Shown: positions 1-8,036 of the stretch, piece by piece | Layout of the letters: every line of letters starts with the position of its first letter | Numbering within the stretch: position 1 is the first letter of the stretch | From: Flavobacteriaceae bacterium NBU2977 | GTDB lineage: Bacteria; Bacteroidota; Bacteroidia; Flavobacteriales; Flavobacteriaceae | Length of the DNA: 64,000 nucleotides | Direction: 5' to 3' | Assembly: GCA_019931105.1 (NCBI GenBank) | Contig: JAIOUW010000001.1 | Location: forward strand, 992,001-1,056,000 | Translations under genes and position numbers: made by a program | The notes under the pieces: model-generated | What the model saw: the letters and a program-made list of their open reading frames with translations, nothing else | Databases searched by the model: none | What the model was told of the DNA's origin: nothing

Positions 1-924
1 TCGATTTTAGGGGAGTGGATATTAAAGATTGAAGATACCGCGGCCTCTGATGGCGGAGCACTGGTTGATTTTTCCCTTGAAGTTTGCGTCGAAGGTGAGT
101 TCAGACCTGATGCAGATAAGGATGGGGTTTTCGATGATGGTGATGATATTTGTCTTGGAACTCCTGAAGGAGCCGAGGTAAATTCGGAAGGTTGCGAGAT
201 ATTTAGGTTTCCATCAAATAATTTCTCCGTGGAACTTACAAGCGAATCGTGTCGAAACCAGAATGATGGCGCAATTGATATTTCGGCGACACTACCTGTT
301 GATTATGCCATAACGATAACAGGTCCGGGTACAGATCTGTCCGATGATTTTACAAGTTCGTTTTCCACCTCGAACTTGTCGGCAGGAACGTATAATGTCT
401 GTATCACCGGTACCGAAGGTGCCAAGCAATATGAACCGAACTGCTTTGAGGTCATCATAACCGAACCTCAGCCGATAGGTGTAAGCTCTAAAACCGATCT
501 GAAAAGCGAACAGATTACTTTAACTCTTGAAGGTGCAGAAATCTTCTATATTGAACTGAACGGGGAATCGATTCAGACCCAGGCAAAAGAAATAACCCTG
601 GGCCTGAAAGACGGATATAATAAATTGAAGGTCTCCACGGCCCAAGTATGCCAAGGCATCTATGAAGAAGAGTTTTTCATTTCAAGCAGGCCGTTGATCT
701 ACCCGAACCCGTTTACAGAATACACGAATATCTTTGTGCGTTCAGGTCTCAAAAATATAAAAGTTAGCATTTTTACCGCCGATGGCCGATTGGTGAAAAG
801 CACAGTTTACCAAAATAACGATACTGAAACGGCCCTGAACTTTCAAGGATTGCCTTCAGGTATGTATTATGTTAAATTCGAAGGGCCCGAAATAAAAATG
901 GCCACTAAAGTGATAAAGCAATGA
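1..924 (+). CDS. C-terminal part of a secreted T9SS cargo protein (P-domain, TSP3 repeat, sorting domain)
   Basis: The frame is open from base 1, so the start lies outside the window; 307 residues are visible. The first ~30 residues resemble the end of a proprotein-convertase P-domain (GEWILKIEDTAASDGG followed by LEVC). A thrombospondin type 3 calcium-binding stretch with alternating Asp (DADKDGVFDDGDD) follows. The last ~75 residues form a Por-type sorting domain: an YPNPF motif, then a beta-rich tail ending in LPSGMYYVKF and a basic C-terminus. In Bacteroidota this domain sends proteins through the type IX secretion system to the cell surface or medium. A P-domain is often attached to subtilisin-like or metalloproteases, but the catalytic part is not in view, so the enzyme class is unknown. 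The next gene overlaps its stop by 4 bases. Confidence 0.85.
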   Translation, partial: SILGEWILKIEDTAASDGGALVDFSLEVCVEGEFRPDADKDGVFDDGDDICLGTPEGAEVNSEGCEIFRFPSNNFSVELTSESCRNQNDGAIDISATLPVDYAITITGPGTDLSDDFTSSFSTSNLSAGTYNVCITGTEGAKQYEPNCFEVIITEPQPIGVSSKTDLKSEQITLTLEGAEIFYIELNGESIQTQAKEITLGLKDGYNKLKVSTAQVCQGIYEEEFFISSRPLIYPNPFTEYTNIFVRSGLKNIKVSIFTADGRLVKSTVYQNNDTETALNFQGLPSGMYYVKFEGPEIKMATKVIKQ

Positions 925-1601
925 GGATTTTTTCAGTCTTTTTGATAGGACTACTTCTTATTGGTTGTAAAAAGAAGGATCCGCCGAAGCCGCCTGAGAG
1001 CGCTCAATTGGTTTTTCCGCAGAGCAATTCGGAATGTACCACCGGTGTAAGCTTGAACGAGACAACGAGTCGGGTAAAATTTCAATGGATGGCCGCTAAT
1101 TATGCTGAAACCTATGAACTAAGGGTGACGAACCGCAAGACGAACATAGCGCAGACCATCAGCACCCATGGGCTAAGTGCCGAACTACCGTTAGAAAAGG
1201 GGGTTCCTTTCTCGTGGTTCGTAAATGCAAGAAACTCAGAGGTTACCCAAGCCACTGCGAGCGAAACTTGGCATTTTTATAATGCAGGATTCGAAACGAG
1301 CCACGCGCCCTTTCCTCCTGAAATTTTGTCGCCTAAATCGGCCGAGTCTGTCTTTAAAGACATCAATAATGAAATTACACTTGACTGGCAGGGTGCCGAT
1401 CTGGATAATGATATTATCGGTTACGATGTACATTTCTCAACCGAGAACCCTCCGCAGACTATAGTTACTACCACCAGTCAGAATATCACTGGCTATAAGG
1501 CTACCGTAGTCACAAATACGGTTTACTATTGGAAGATTGTGGCCAAGGACCAAGAGGGTAATACAGCGGATTCAGGAGTTTTCAGCTTTAAGGCATTGTA
1601 A
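921..1601 (+). CDS. Lipoprotein with fibronectin III-like repeats
   Basis: 226 residues. The N-terminus is a lipoprotein signal (MRIFSVFLIGLLLIGCKKK) with Cys16 as the lipidation site, followed by a Lys/Pro-rich linker. The rest reads as two fibronectin type III-like beta-sandwich units of ~95 residues. Each has the pattern 'W..A..Y.LRV...' then 'YYWKIVAKDQEGN', typical of FN3 modules in Bacteroidota surface proteins. The ATG overlaps the stop of the upstream T9SS cargo gene (ATGA), which implies translational coupling and a joint role at the cell surface. No catalytic motif is visible. Confidence 0.8.
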   Translation: MRIFSVFLIGLLLIGCKKKDPPKPPESAQLVFPQSNSECTTGVSLNETTSRVKFQWMAANYAETYELRVTNRKTNIAQTISTHGLSAELPLEKGVPFSWFVNARNSEVTQATASETWHFYNAGFETSHAPFPPEILSPKSAESVFKDINNEITLDWQGADLDNDIIGYDVHFSTENPPQTIVTTTSQNITGYKATVVTNTVYYWKIVAKDQEGNTADSGVFSFKAL

Positions 1602-1608
1602 TCGAACA

Positions 1609-2238
1609 CTACGTATTATTGAAGTCGTTCATGGTATTTTTTACCCCTGACAGAACGAATGATTCTATCAATTCAATTGATTTTTTAAAACGCTCCTGGA
1701 GAACCGATTTCTCCTCGGCATTCCATTCCCCAAGTACATGATCGACCTGTCTTCCTTTTGCAAAATCGGAACCCACCCCGAATCGGAAACGGTTGTATAC
1801 TGTCGTTTGAAGCAAGCATTGAACACTTTTAAGTCCGTTATGGCCGCCATCGCTTCCTTTGGTCTTTAATCTAATGGTGCCAAAAGGAAGGTTGATATCG
1901 TCTGTGATCACGAGAAGATTTTCCAGTGGAACTTTCTCTTTGTCCAACCAATACTTTACCGCTTTTCCGCTGAGGTTCATATACGTTGACGGTTTTAGGC
2001 AAATGACGGTTCTACCCTTGACTTTAAAACTTCCTATATCGCCCAATCGACCCGGTTCAAAATTGAAACCTTCTTTATCGCCAAGCGCATCCAATATCTT
2101 GAACCCGATATTATGGCGGGTTTCGACATACTCATTTCCAATATTTCCAAGGCCTACGACCAAATATTTTTTCATAGGATCGATTTCTTCCCCAATGGTT
2201 CTGTTTCCAAAAAAAAGAGATTTCAAAAATTCGAGCAT
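1609..2238 (-). CDS. pth: Peptidyl-tRNA hydrolase
   Basis: 209 residues. Pth releases tRNA from peptidyl-tRNAs that drop off the ribosome. The family core begins at residue 22 with MKKYLVVGLGNIG and includes the catalytic Asn in GLGNIGNEY, the catalytic His in ETRHNIGF, the substrate-binding segment PSTYMNLSG, the DDINLPFG motif and GSDGGHNGLKS. The ~21 residues before MKKYLVVG are an N-terminal extension; a start at 2175 is possible. The gene lies last in the order prs-rplY-pth. A hairpin terminator separates it from rplY, so it may depend partly on readthrough. Confidence 0.95.
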   Translation of the reverse strand: MLEFLKSLFFGNRTIGEEIDPMKKYLVVGLGNIGNEYVETRHNIGFKILDALGDKEGFNFEPGRLGDIGSFKVKGRTVICLKPSTYMNLSGKAVKYWLDKEKVPLENLLVITDDINLPFGTIRLKTKGSDGGHNGLKSVQCLLQTTVYNRFRFGVGSDFAKGRQVDHVLGEWNAEEKSVLQERFKKSIELIESFVLSGVKNTMNDFNNT

Positions 2239-2265
2239 ACTTGAATTCAGATTTCCTAAAAATAC

Positions 2266-2308
2266 AAAAGCATCCTGAATGCGCTAAATTGCGAAACAGG
2301 ATGCTTTT
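2266..2308 (-). terminator. Rho-independent terminator after rplY
   Basis: A perfect 12-base stem (AAAAGCATCCTG at 2266-2277 and its complement at 2297-2308) encloses a 19-base loop. Read on the minus strand it ends in a T-rich run (CTTTTGTATTTTT). It lies 18 bases past the rplY stop and 28 bases before the pth start. Confidence 0.75.
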
Positions 2309-2325
2309 CTATTATCTTGGGAAGG

Positions 2326-2985
2326 TTATTCCTTGCTTTCCTCTCCTTCGGCGGATTCAGCTGCAGGGGCCTCGGCACCATCGGCCGCCGCTCCTTCTTC
2401 CAATTCTTCTTCATCTTCATCCTCATCGACCACAACAGCGGTACGCGCCGTCTTCACCTGCACGACGACGGTATTTTCAGGGTGTAGAATGGTGAAATCG
2501 TCGTTCAACAACGATTCCACGGAGATATTATCGCCAATCCTCAACTTGGATATATCGACATCAAAGAAATCGGGTAGTTTGTCAGGTAACGCCTTAATGG
2601 CAAGTTTTCGTTTTCTGAACAACAACCGCCCACCGTTGCGCACTCCGGGAGAATTGCCCTGTAGGCGTACCGGTATGTTCATGGTTATCGGTTTGTCGGC
2701 GAACAATTGATAAAAGTCGACGTGTAAAATATTATCCGTTACCGGGTGGAACTGAATGTCCTGCATTACCGCATCTACCTTGGTACCACCTTCCAAGTCA
2801 ATCGCTACCGTGTGAGCGTTTGGGGTGTACACTAAGTTTTTGAACGCCAGTTCGTCCGCTGAAAAGTGTAGTGGCTCTTCCCCTCCGTATATCACGCAAG
2901 GAACCTTTCCAGCATTACGTAGGGCCTTCGTTGCCTTCTTGCCCACGCTTTCTCTTTCTGATCCTTTAATTGTAATTGACTTCAT
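2326..2985 (-). CDS. rplY: 50S ribosomal protein L25/general stress protein Ctc
   Basis: 219 residues: the long two-domain Ctc form of L25 that binds 5S rRNA. The N-terminal L25 domain (residues 1-~95) starts [20 protein letters not shown] and contains [10 protein letters not shown]. The C-terminal beta domain (~95-180) contains VDVSKLRIGD-like text ([19 protein letters not shown]). The last ~40 residues are a low-complexity acidic and Ala-rich tail ([16 protein letters not shown]), common in Bacteroidota homologues. It lies 45 bases downstream of prs, a linkage common across bacteria, and is followed by a strong hairpin terminator. Confidence 0.95.
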   Translation of the reverse strand: MKSITIKGSERESVGKKATKALRNAGKVPCVIYGGEEPLHFSADELAFKNLVYTPNAHTVAIDLEGGTKVDAVMQDIQFHPVTDNILHVDFYQLFADKPITMNIPVRLQGNSPGVRNGGRLLFRKRKLAIKALPDKLPDFFDVDISKLRIGDNISVESLLNDDFTILHPENTVVVQVKTARTAVVVDEDEDEEELEEGAAADGAEAPAAESAEGEESKE

Positions 2986-3030
2986 TATATGGTTTAAAAA
3001 TTAATACTCTTTTTTATACAGGTTCGACTA

Positions 3031-3972
3031 CTACATCAAGAATTTAGAAGCTATCGAAGTATTGTGGTGTACCCGGTGCATCACATCTGCGAATAAAGGG
3101 GCACAGCTCAATACTTTTACCTTGTCACTATCTTTTTTAGAAGGAATCGAATCGGTTATGATCAACTCCAATAATTTCGATTTCTGAATTCTTTCATATG
3201 CTTGGCCCGAAAGCAAGCCATGTGTTGTGATCGCCCTGACACTCAATGCACCCCTTTCCATCATCAGGTCGGCAGCCTTTGTCAAAGTACCGGCAGTATC
3301 GACCATGTCGTCGACAAGAACCACATTCTTTCCATTGACATCACCGATGAGTTCCATGTGAGAAATAACGTTGGCCTTCGCCCGCTGCTTATAACAGATC
3401 ACCACATCGGACTCCAATGCCTTTGAATAGGCATACGCCCTTTTTGAACCGCCCATATCAGGCGATGCGATCGTCAGGTTTTCGAGATTGAGTTTCTTCA
3501 GGTATGGAAGAAACAGGGTAGAGGCAAAAAGATGGTCAACAGGCTTTTCAAAAAACCCTTGTATTTGATCCGCATGCAGATCCATGGTAATGATTCGCGT
3601 TGCCCCGGCCGCCTCTAACATTTTTGCCACCAATTTGGCCGCAATTGGAACCCTTGGTTTATCCTTACGGTCTTGTCGCGCCCAACCGAAATATGGGATC
3701 ACAGCGGCTATATGTCTTGCCGAAGCACGTTTGGCCGCATCAAGCATCAACAACATTTCCATGAGGTTTTCTGAACTCGGATTTGTGGAACCGATTATAA
3801 AGACCCTCGCGCCTCGCACCGATTCTTCGAAAGATGGCTGAAATTCACCATCGCTATATTTCGAGAAGATAACTTTGCCCAACTCGGTACCGTACGCTTC
3901 GGCTATTTTTTCTGCCAGTACCGTACTTTGCGTACAGGCGAAAATTTTTGGTTCTGGTACGGTATAAGACAT
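3031..3972 (-). CDS. prs: Ribose-phosphate pyrophosphokinase
   Basis: 313 residues, the usual length. The enzyme converts ribose 5-phosphate and ATP to PRPP for nucleotide, His and Trp synthesis. Visible motifs are the N-terminal FACTQSTVLAEKIAEAYG, the ATP-binding loop GWARQDRKDKPRVPI, the metal-binding DLHADQIQGFF, and the PRPP-binding loop VVLVDDMVDTAGTLTKAADLM. It is the first gene of the prs-rplY-pth unit and has a candidate promoter 53 bases upstream. Confidence 0.97.
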   Translation of the reverse strand: MSYTVPEPKIFACTQSTVLAEKIAEAYGTELGKVIFSKYSDGEFQPSFEESVRGARVFIIGSTNPSSENLMEMLLMLDAAKRASARHIAAVIPYFGWARQDRKDKPRVPIAAKLVAKMLEAAGATRIITMDLHADQIQGFFEKPVDHLFASTLFLPYLKKLNLENLTIASPDMGGSKRAYAYSKALESDVVICYKQRAKANVISHMELIGDVNGKNVVLVDDMVDTAGTLTKAADLMMERGALSVRAITTHGLLSGQAYERIQKSKLLELIITDSIPSKKDSDKVKVLSCAPLFADVMHRVHHNTSIASKFLM

Positions 3973-4024
3973 GGTTAACCTGTTGTTCTCTAGTTTATTG
4001 CAAACCCTTTTTGCCAGGGAGGTG

Positions 4025-4054
4025 CAAATTTATAAATTAATTTGTGTTGCTAAA
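4025..4054 (-). promoter_or_regulatory. Candidate promoter for prs
   Basis: On the minus strand a perfect Bacteroidota -7 box TAAATTTG lies at 4032-4025. About 18 bases upstream of it is TTTA, close to the TTTG -33 element. The box ends 53 bases before the prs ATG. Sequence match only. Confidence 0.5.
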
Positions 4055-4097
4055 GGAATAATGTGGTTATTTTCGATGGTGAAAAGAAAATATTTTT

Positions 4098-4105
4098 TAG
4101 TTTTG
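4098..4105 (+). promoter_or_regulatory. Candidate -7 promoter box for tRNA-Leu
   Basis: TAGTTTTG matches the Bacteroidota -7 consensus TAnnTTTG and lies 18 bases before the tRNA-Leu gene, a suitable distance for a short leader. No convincing -33 element is visible. Confidence 0.45.
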
Positions 4106-4123
4106 CAATCCCATTTTGGTTTT

Positions 4124-4204
4124 GCTCGAGTGGCGGAACTGGTAGACGCGCTGGATTCAAAATCCAGTTCCTTTGGAGTGTGGGTTCGATTCCCACCTCG
4201 AGTA
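4124..4204 (+). tRNA. tRNA-Leu, anticodon CAA
   Basis: The cloverleaf folds by eye. The acceptor stem GCTCGAG pairs with CTCGAGT (one G-T pair). The anticodon stem CTGGA/TCCAG holds the loop TTCAAAA, giving anticodon CAA (reads UUG). A long variable arm (TTCC-TTT-GGAG), typical of class II tRNAs, precedes the T arm GTGGG-TTCGATT-CCCAC. The discriminator is A4204. CCA is not encoded. Confidence 0.95.
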
Positions 4205-4208
4205 CAAA

Positions 4209-4240
4209 AAAACCTCATTAGCCTTAACTAATGAGGTTTT
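4209..4240. terminator. Bidirectional terminator between tRNA-Leu and a minus-strand lipoprotein gene
   Basis: A perfect 13-base stem (AAAACCTCATTAG at 4209-4221, complement at 4228-4240) has a 6-base loop. T-runs follow in both directions: TTTTGTATTTT on plus and TTTTTTTG on minus. It lies 4 bases past the tRNA and ~105 bases past the stop of the convergent lipoprotein gene, so it can serve both. Confidence 0.85.
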
Positions 4241-4344
4241 GTATTTTAATTTTCTTTCAATCTTAAATTAAAGAGATTCTATAAAAGTAGAGATTCAGTA
4301 TTTTTCGACTTCAATTCGCGCCAAGATTAAATATTTCGCCACAG

Positions 4345-5001
4345 TTATATATCGACATCTTCAACATCGATGTTCTTATGAAATATCAAATCTTGTTCCT
4401 CCATGGCCACAACGACCAGTTTTACATAATCTTCCACCGTTTTTTCGATATCGTCGGGGTCCATTATATCGATACTACCACGCCAGATCAATGAACGATC
4501 CTTACCTTCACAAATACAATAAAGCGATGTCTCCGCATGGTAAACGGTATATCGTTCATAGTATTCTTGATCATAATAGATGTCTTGATGCCGCCTATAA
4601 TCTTCCTTGAATCCGTCATTATAGTTGTTCAGACCCGCCATGGTCTTGCGAAAAGACTGCCGACTCTCCGAACCGACGATCTTGGTAAGCAGAATCGCGT
4701 CAAAATCCTTATCGAGAAGGCTGCGTTCCACATCGTCTAGTTCTTTTTCGGTTCGTTTCGAATTGGTAAATCGTACGTCGAAAAGATCGATGCTACGCAT
4801 CGATTCTATATCTCTTTCATCGAATTCGGCTTTTAACCGAGTTTCGAAATCGATTCGCGCATTCTCGTTTTGTGTCATTCCGACCAACAAAACTTTAGAG
4901 GCGTCAAAAATAACGATATCAGGATTTTTCCAGTTCTCGACAAGTTCGGCCGAAGAACAACCCATTAAGATCAGGATTGGTAAAACGTGTAATTTTTTCA
5001 T
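4345..5001 (-). CDS. Lipoprotein of unknown function
   Basis: 218 residues. The signal MKKLHVLPILILMGCSSAE gives a lipidated Cys15. The mature part begins ELVENWKNPDI, a start I associate with Bacteroidota lipoproteins of unknown function. It contains an alpha/beta segment (ASKVLLVGMTQNENARIDFE...FDAILLTKIVG) followed by a Tyr/Asp-rich stretch (DIYYDQEYYERYTVYHAE). The gene is 11 bases downstream of the coiled-coil gene at 5013-5456, so the two are probably cotranscribed. No enzyme motif is recognised. Confidence 0.75.
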   Translation of the reverse strand: MKKLHVLPILILMGCSSAELVENWKNPDIVIFDASKVLLVGMTQNENARIDFETRLKAEFDERDIESMRSIDLFDVRFTNSKRTEKELDDVERSLLDKDFDAILLTKIVGSESRQSFRKTMAGLNNYNDGFKEDYRRHQDIYYDQEYYERYTVYHAETSLYCICEGKDRSLIWRGSIDIMDPDDIEKTVEDYVKLVVVAMEEQDLIFHKNIDVEDVDI

Positions 5002-5012
5002 GATATCGCTAT

Positions 5013-5456
5013 TTAGTTCAGCAATCTTTTTTGTTTATCTTTCTTCATCAATCGGCTTATCACTTTGAAAAGGGCGACCTTCAAATTTCTGTAGTCGACC
5101 ATATAGCGTTCTATCTTGTCGGTCAGTTCCCAATGTGTCTCCAAATAGGCCTTTTCCATTTTAAGCTCATCGACGTCGTTGACCATTATTTCGAGCAGGT
5201 TTTCGTGCGACTGTACTCTCTTCATCAACGTAATGACCTCGCTTTCCGCCTTTGATATTCTGTCAATAATCTTTTGGCTTTTATTGAATACCTCACTATC
5301 TATTAGTTGTAACGTATATGATTTTACCAAGTCGTTTAGAAAGAGTTGTTCATCTTTGATGAAACTCAATTCAGACATCCATTTTTTACTGGCCCCATGC
5401 ATTTCTTCGGCACTTAGCCATTCTATATAGCGGTATTTTTGTTTTTTAATTTCCAT
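5013..5456 (-). CDS. Coiled-coil protein, paralogue of the one at 6135-6566
   Basis: 147 residues from the start chosen here. The ATG at 5456 has the Shine-Dalgarno-like AGGAAA 3 bases upstream. The frame also permits a start at 5513, but that would add a hydrophobic stretch with no parallel in the paralogue. The protein is almost entirely helical with heptad patterns. It shares with the 6135-6566 product the ordered pattern W.S.L.-DE..F...L..SY...F, then R...A, then HENLL..M, then E.H..L, then NLK...F and a C-terminal KK. The function is unknown; its position in the Hsp20/Usp island suggests a stress-related role. Confidence 0.75.
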   Translation of the reverse strand: MEIKKQKYRYIEWLSAEEMHGASKKWMSELSFIKDEQLFLNDLVKSYTLQLIDSEVFNKSQKIIDRISKAESEVITLMKRVQSHENLLEIMVNDVDELKMEKAYLETHWELTDKIERYMVDYRNLKVALFKVISRLMKKDKQKRLLN

Positions 5457-5592
5457 GATTTCCTGATATTTTTTGTCATTTATAAGTACGGCAATCAACA
5501 CGTGTATCCACAATGAGCAATAGCAACTTCTTTAATCAAAAAAAAGTGCCGATCACGAAAAAGAAGAAAACAACCGACATCGGTTTGTTGGG

Positions 5593-6030
5593 TCAAGCAA
5601 CTTCGATTTTTCTTTTGGCCTTTCGTTCACCTGCTTCTTTTTTCATAAGCTGCAGTTTAAGGATGCCGTTTTCGTAAGTGGCCCTAACCTCTTGCGAATC
5701 GTCTACCGTTTTGGGTAGTTGTAGTGCACGCCTGAAAGAGCGATAGTTGAATTCTTTTCGGGTATAGTCATCATCGTTTTCCTTTTTTTCGGCTTTCTTT
5801 TCGGCCGCCACCTCTAGAATGTCATCCTTTAAAGTAATCTCGAAATCTTTTTTGTCAAACCCTGGCGAAGCCAGTTCGATTTCAAAATCATCTTCGTGCT
5901 CTTTAATGTTCATAGCCGGCAAGGATTTCTCAAGGTTGAAGAAATCGCCGTCGAAATTGGCGTTGCGTTCGAAAAAATCGGTAAGGCCGTAATTCCATGG
6001 CCATCTGTTGTTAAATTTTACAAGTGACAT
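5593..6030 (-). CDS. Small heat-shock protein, Hsp20/alpha-crystallin family
   Basis: 145 residues, a typical bacterial sHSP length. Such proteins are ATP-independent holdases that bind unfolding proteins in large oligomers. The alpha-crystallin domain spans ~residues 35-130: it opens with PAMNIKEHEDDFEIELASPGF, contains DFEITLKDDILEVAAEK, and has the family signature near the end (VRATYENGILKLQLMKKE; usually 'A...NGVL.L..PK'). The C-terminal RKIEVA matches the I/V-x-I/V oligomerisation motif. A TGAY-N4-RTCA palindrome with a -7-like box lies upstream. Confidence 0.93.
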   Translation of the reverse strand: MSLVKFNNRWPWNYGLTDFFERNANFDGDFFNLEKSLPAMNIKEHEDDFEIELASPGFDKKDFEITLKDDILEVAAEKKAEKKENDDDYTRKEFNYRSFRRALQLPKTVDDSQEVRATYENGILKLQLMKKEAGERKAKRKIEVA

Positions 6031-6071
6031 AGTGTTCGATTTTAGGAGTTAAACCTTATTTACATTTAGGC

Positions 6072-6114
6072 TCAATTTATAACGATATATAAGGATCTGA
6101 AATGATTTTGGTCA
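6072..6114 (-). promoter_or_regulatory. Candidate Crp/Fnr-type promoter of hsp20
   Basis: The palindrome TGAT-TTTG-GTCA lies at 6103-6114. On the minus strand, after exactly 23 bases, TAAATTGA (6079-6072) follows; it resembles TAnnTTTG with one T missing (TAAATTG). The geometry is the same as at 6584-6626, 9322-9364 and 12039-12081. The flanking 18-mer TGAAATGATTYTGGTCAG (6098-6115) recurs at 6610-6627. Confidence 0.6.
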
Positions 6115-6134
6115 GGTTTGGCCCTTTTATTTTT

Positions 6135-6566
6135 TTAAGCCCCGGGCTTTCTTTTTTTTAATATGCCCCCTGCATAATTGAAAATTTCTCCTTTTAGGTT
6201 TTGGAACCCCTCTACATATTCTACGACTTTCGCTCTGAGTATATTGTGCTTTTCATAAAAAACGAGGTCGCAGGTTTCGTTCTTGCACTCCATCATTCCG
6301 CCCAAATTGTTTTCATGTTCCGAAATTTGCCAGGTCACTTCGGTTTTTTTGCTTTTTGCGATTTTCAACCGCTGTTTATAGTCTTGCAATCTTTCGAACA
6401 GATTAGGTGTATCGGGTTCAAAGGCATAAGAATTCAACAAACGATCAATGAACAGAATTTCGTCTCTAACAAGTTCTAGGGTCGATTTCCAATGTCGGGT
6501 ATTTCTAAGAAGTTCATCTATTTTTCTAGCCTGTTCGGTATCAGTAAAGGGTACGGTCTCGTTCAT
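6135..6566 (-). CDS. Coiled-coil protein, paralogue of the one at 5013-5456
   Basis: 143 residues, predicted nearly all helical, no signal peptide. Shared landmarks with the paralogue include WKSTLELVRDEILFIDRLL (WMSELSFIKDEQLFLNDLV in the other), SEHENNL (QSHENLL), a methionine pair and a C-terminal basic tail (KKRKPGA). It has two Cys (ECKNETC) that the paralogue lacks, a possible metal or redox pair. The gene stands alone between two gaps, each with a TGAY-N4-RTCA palindrome; its own lies ~54 bases upstream of the start. Function unknown. Confidence 0.75.
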   Translation of the reverse strand: MNETVPFTDTEQARKIDELLRNTRHWKSTLELVRDEILFIDRLLNSYAFEPDTPNLFERLQDYKQRLKIAKSKKTEVTWQISEHENNLGGMMECKNETCDLVFYEKHNILRAKVVEYVEGFQNLKGEIFNYAGGILKKRKPGA

Positions 6567-6583
6567 GGCAATGGCATTTCTTA

Positions 6584-6626
6584 TAAATATACATTGCCCT
6601 TAAAGTTTGTGAAATGATTCTGGTCA
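6584..6626 (-). promoter_or_regulatory. Candidate Crp/Fnr-type promoter of the 6135-6566 gene
   Basis: The palindrome TGAT-TCTG-GTCA lies at 6615-6626. Exactly 23 bases further on the minus strand is TATATTTA (6591-6584), one mismatch from TAnnTTTG. With a start site ~5 bases past the box, the palindrome would be centred near -41.5, the class II position for Crp/Fnr activators. Confidence 0.65.
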
Positions 6627-6640
6627 GTATAACCCACGGG

Positions 6641-8017
6641 TTAGGTCGATATGGGAATTTCAATTAACTCGTACAATTCTGGAATATGCACTTGCCATCC
6701 CATTGTGTCCTTGATTTTGACACCAAATGCATCTAAGGCCAAAGGTTCGCCATGTATCAAAAATACCTTTTCGGGATAGTTCTTTATCTCGCCCAACCAG
6801 TCTAAAAGTTCAAATTGGTCGGCATGGGCCGATAAGCTCTCCAAGTGCTCGATTTTGGCCTTTACCGAAATATATTTTCCGAACAGCTTGATTTCATGGG
6901 CGCCTTCCAATAATTGTCTTCCCCTTGTGCCCTCTGCTTGATAGCCTACCAACAAAACGGTTGTTGTAGGAATATCGATCAATTGTTTCAGATAGGTCAA
7001 TACCCGACCTCCGGTAACCATGCCGCTTCCAGCGATCACAACTTTGGGCCTTGGGTCGTCTATCGTCTTCCAGGTATCCTTGTAGGAGGTGATGATATTG
7101 AAATGTGAACACATTGCGATGCACTCTTCATGTGCCAATTTGTGCCAATCGGGATGGTTTTCAAAAACGGAAAGCACGTTGTTCCCCATCGGACTATCAA
7201 CGAACAATGCAATATTGGGGATGCGGTTTTTTTTGTATAGTTTCCACAAGGTGTACATCAACGATTGTAGCCGTTCTACGGCAAATGAAGGAATGATCAA
7301 ACTGCCTCTTTGCCGTATGGTATCTTCGATAAGGTCGACCAATATTCCCTCTACATCTTCCTTTGGGTGCAGTTTATTGCCATAGGTACTCTCCAAAAAA
7401 AGATAATCTGCCCATCTAGGTCGTTCGGGCGGGGAGAGCAATGGGTCTTTTTTTCTGCCCACATCTCCTGAAAACACGAACCGTTTTCCAAAGATTTCCA
7501 ATTCGATAAATGTGGCTCCGAGGATATGGCCATTATAGCGAAACCGAAACTTGATGTTTTCCGAGATATTTATCCAGACATCTTTTTCTTTAGGTACAAA
7601 CAGGGCGATGGCATGTTCGGCTTCCTCTACCGTATAAAAAGGCAGCGCGGGATTATGCTTACTGTAACCTTCCATATTGGCTCGCTCGGCCTCTTCTTCA
7701 TGAATTTTTGCGCTATCCCTTAAAATGACCGATGTAATCGATAATGTGGGCGGGGTACCGATAATCTTACCTTTAAAACCTGTTTTGACCAACCTTGGCA
7801 AGTAACCAGTATGGTCCAAATGCCCATGGGTCAGCAGTACCAAATCGATTTTTTTCGCGTCGATTGGCAACGGCTTCCAATTCATTTTTCGCAGTTCTTT
7901 GAGACCTTGGAACATTCCACAATCGACCAGAATGTTTTGTTCCGGGGTTTCCAAAAAGAATTTAGAACCGGTTACAGTGCCCGAAGCACCAAGAAAATGG
8001 ATTTTTACTTTGTCCAT
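6641..8017 (-). CDS. MBL-fold beta-CASP RNA-processing exonuclease-like protein
   Basis: 458 residues, typical for the bacterial CPSF/Ysh1-like branch of metallo-beta-lactamase nucleases. The zinc motif is LLTHGHLDHTGYLP (HxHxDH) at ~residue 62. GHILGATFIELE and FSGDVGRKKDPLLSP supply further ligands. The beta-CASP part contains LFVDSPMG, VVIAGSGMVTGGRV (motif B region) and LVGYQAEGTRGRQLLEG, then the C-terminal LSAHADQFELLDWL (motif C His). Members act on RNA ends; the substrate here is unknown. It is 19 bases downstream of the ATP-cone/Mrr-like gene and probably in one transcript with it and the eRF1-like gene. Confidence 0.9.
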   Translation of the reverse strand: MDKVKIHFLGASGTVTGSKFFLETPEQNILVDCGMFQGLKELRKMNWKPLPIDAKKIDLVLLTHGHLDHTGYLPRLVKTGFKGKIIGTPPTLSITSVILRDSAKIHEEEAERANMEGYSKHNPALPFYTVEEAEHAIALFVPKEKDVWINISENIKFRFRYNGHILGATFIELEIFGKRFVFSGDVGRKKDPLLSPPERPRWADYLFLESTYGNKLHPKEDVEGILVDLIEDTIRQRGSLIIPSFAVERLQSLMYTLWKLYKKNRIPNIALFVDSPMGNNVLSVFENHPDWHKLAHEECIAMCSHFNIITSYKDTWKTIDDPRPKVVIAGSGMVTGGRVLTYLKQLIDIPTTTVLLVGYQAEGTRGRQLLEGAHEIKLFGKYISVKAKIEHLESLSAHADQFELLDWLGEIKNYPEKVFLIHGEPLALDAFGVKIKDTMGWQVHIPELYELIEIPIST

Positions 8018-8036
8018 AGATTAACGCAAGGGGTGC

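Noticed and set aside
3971-4231. Open frames on both strands across the tRNA-Leu gene
   Set aside because: The translations (for example VAELVDALDSKSS on plus and GGNRTHTPKEL on minus) are well-known products of reading a tRNA as protein; the cloverleaf explains the DNA.
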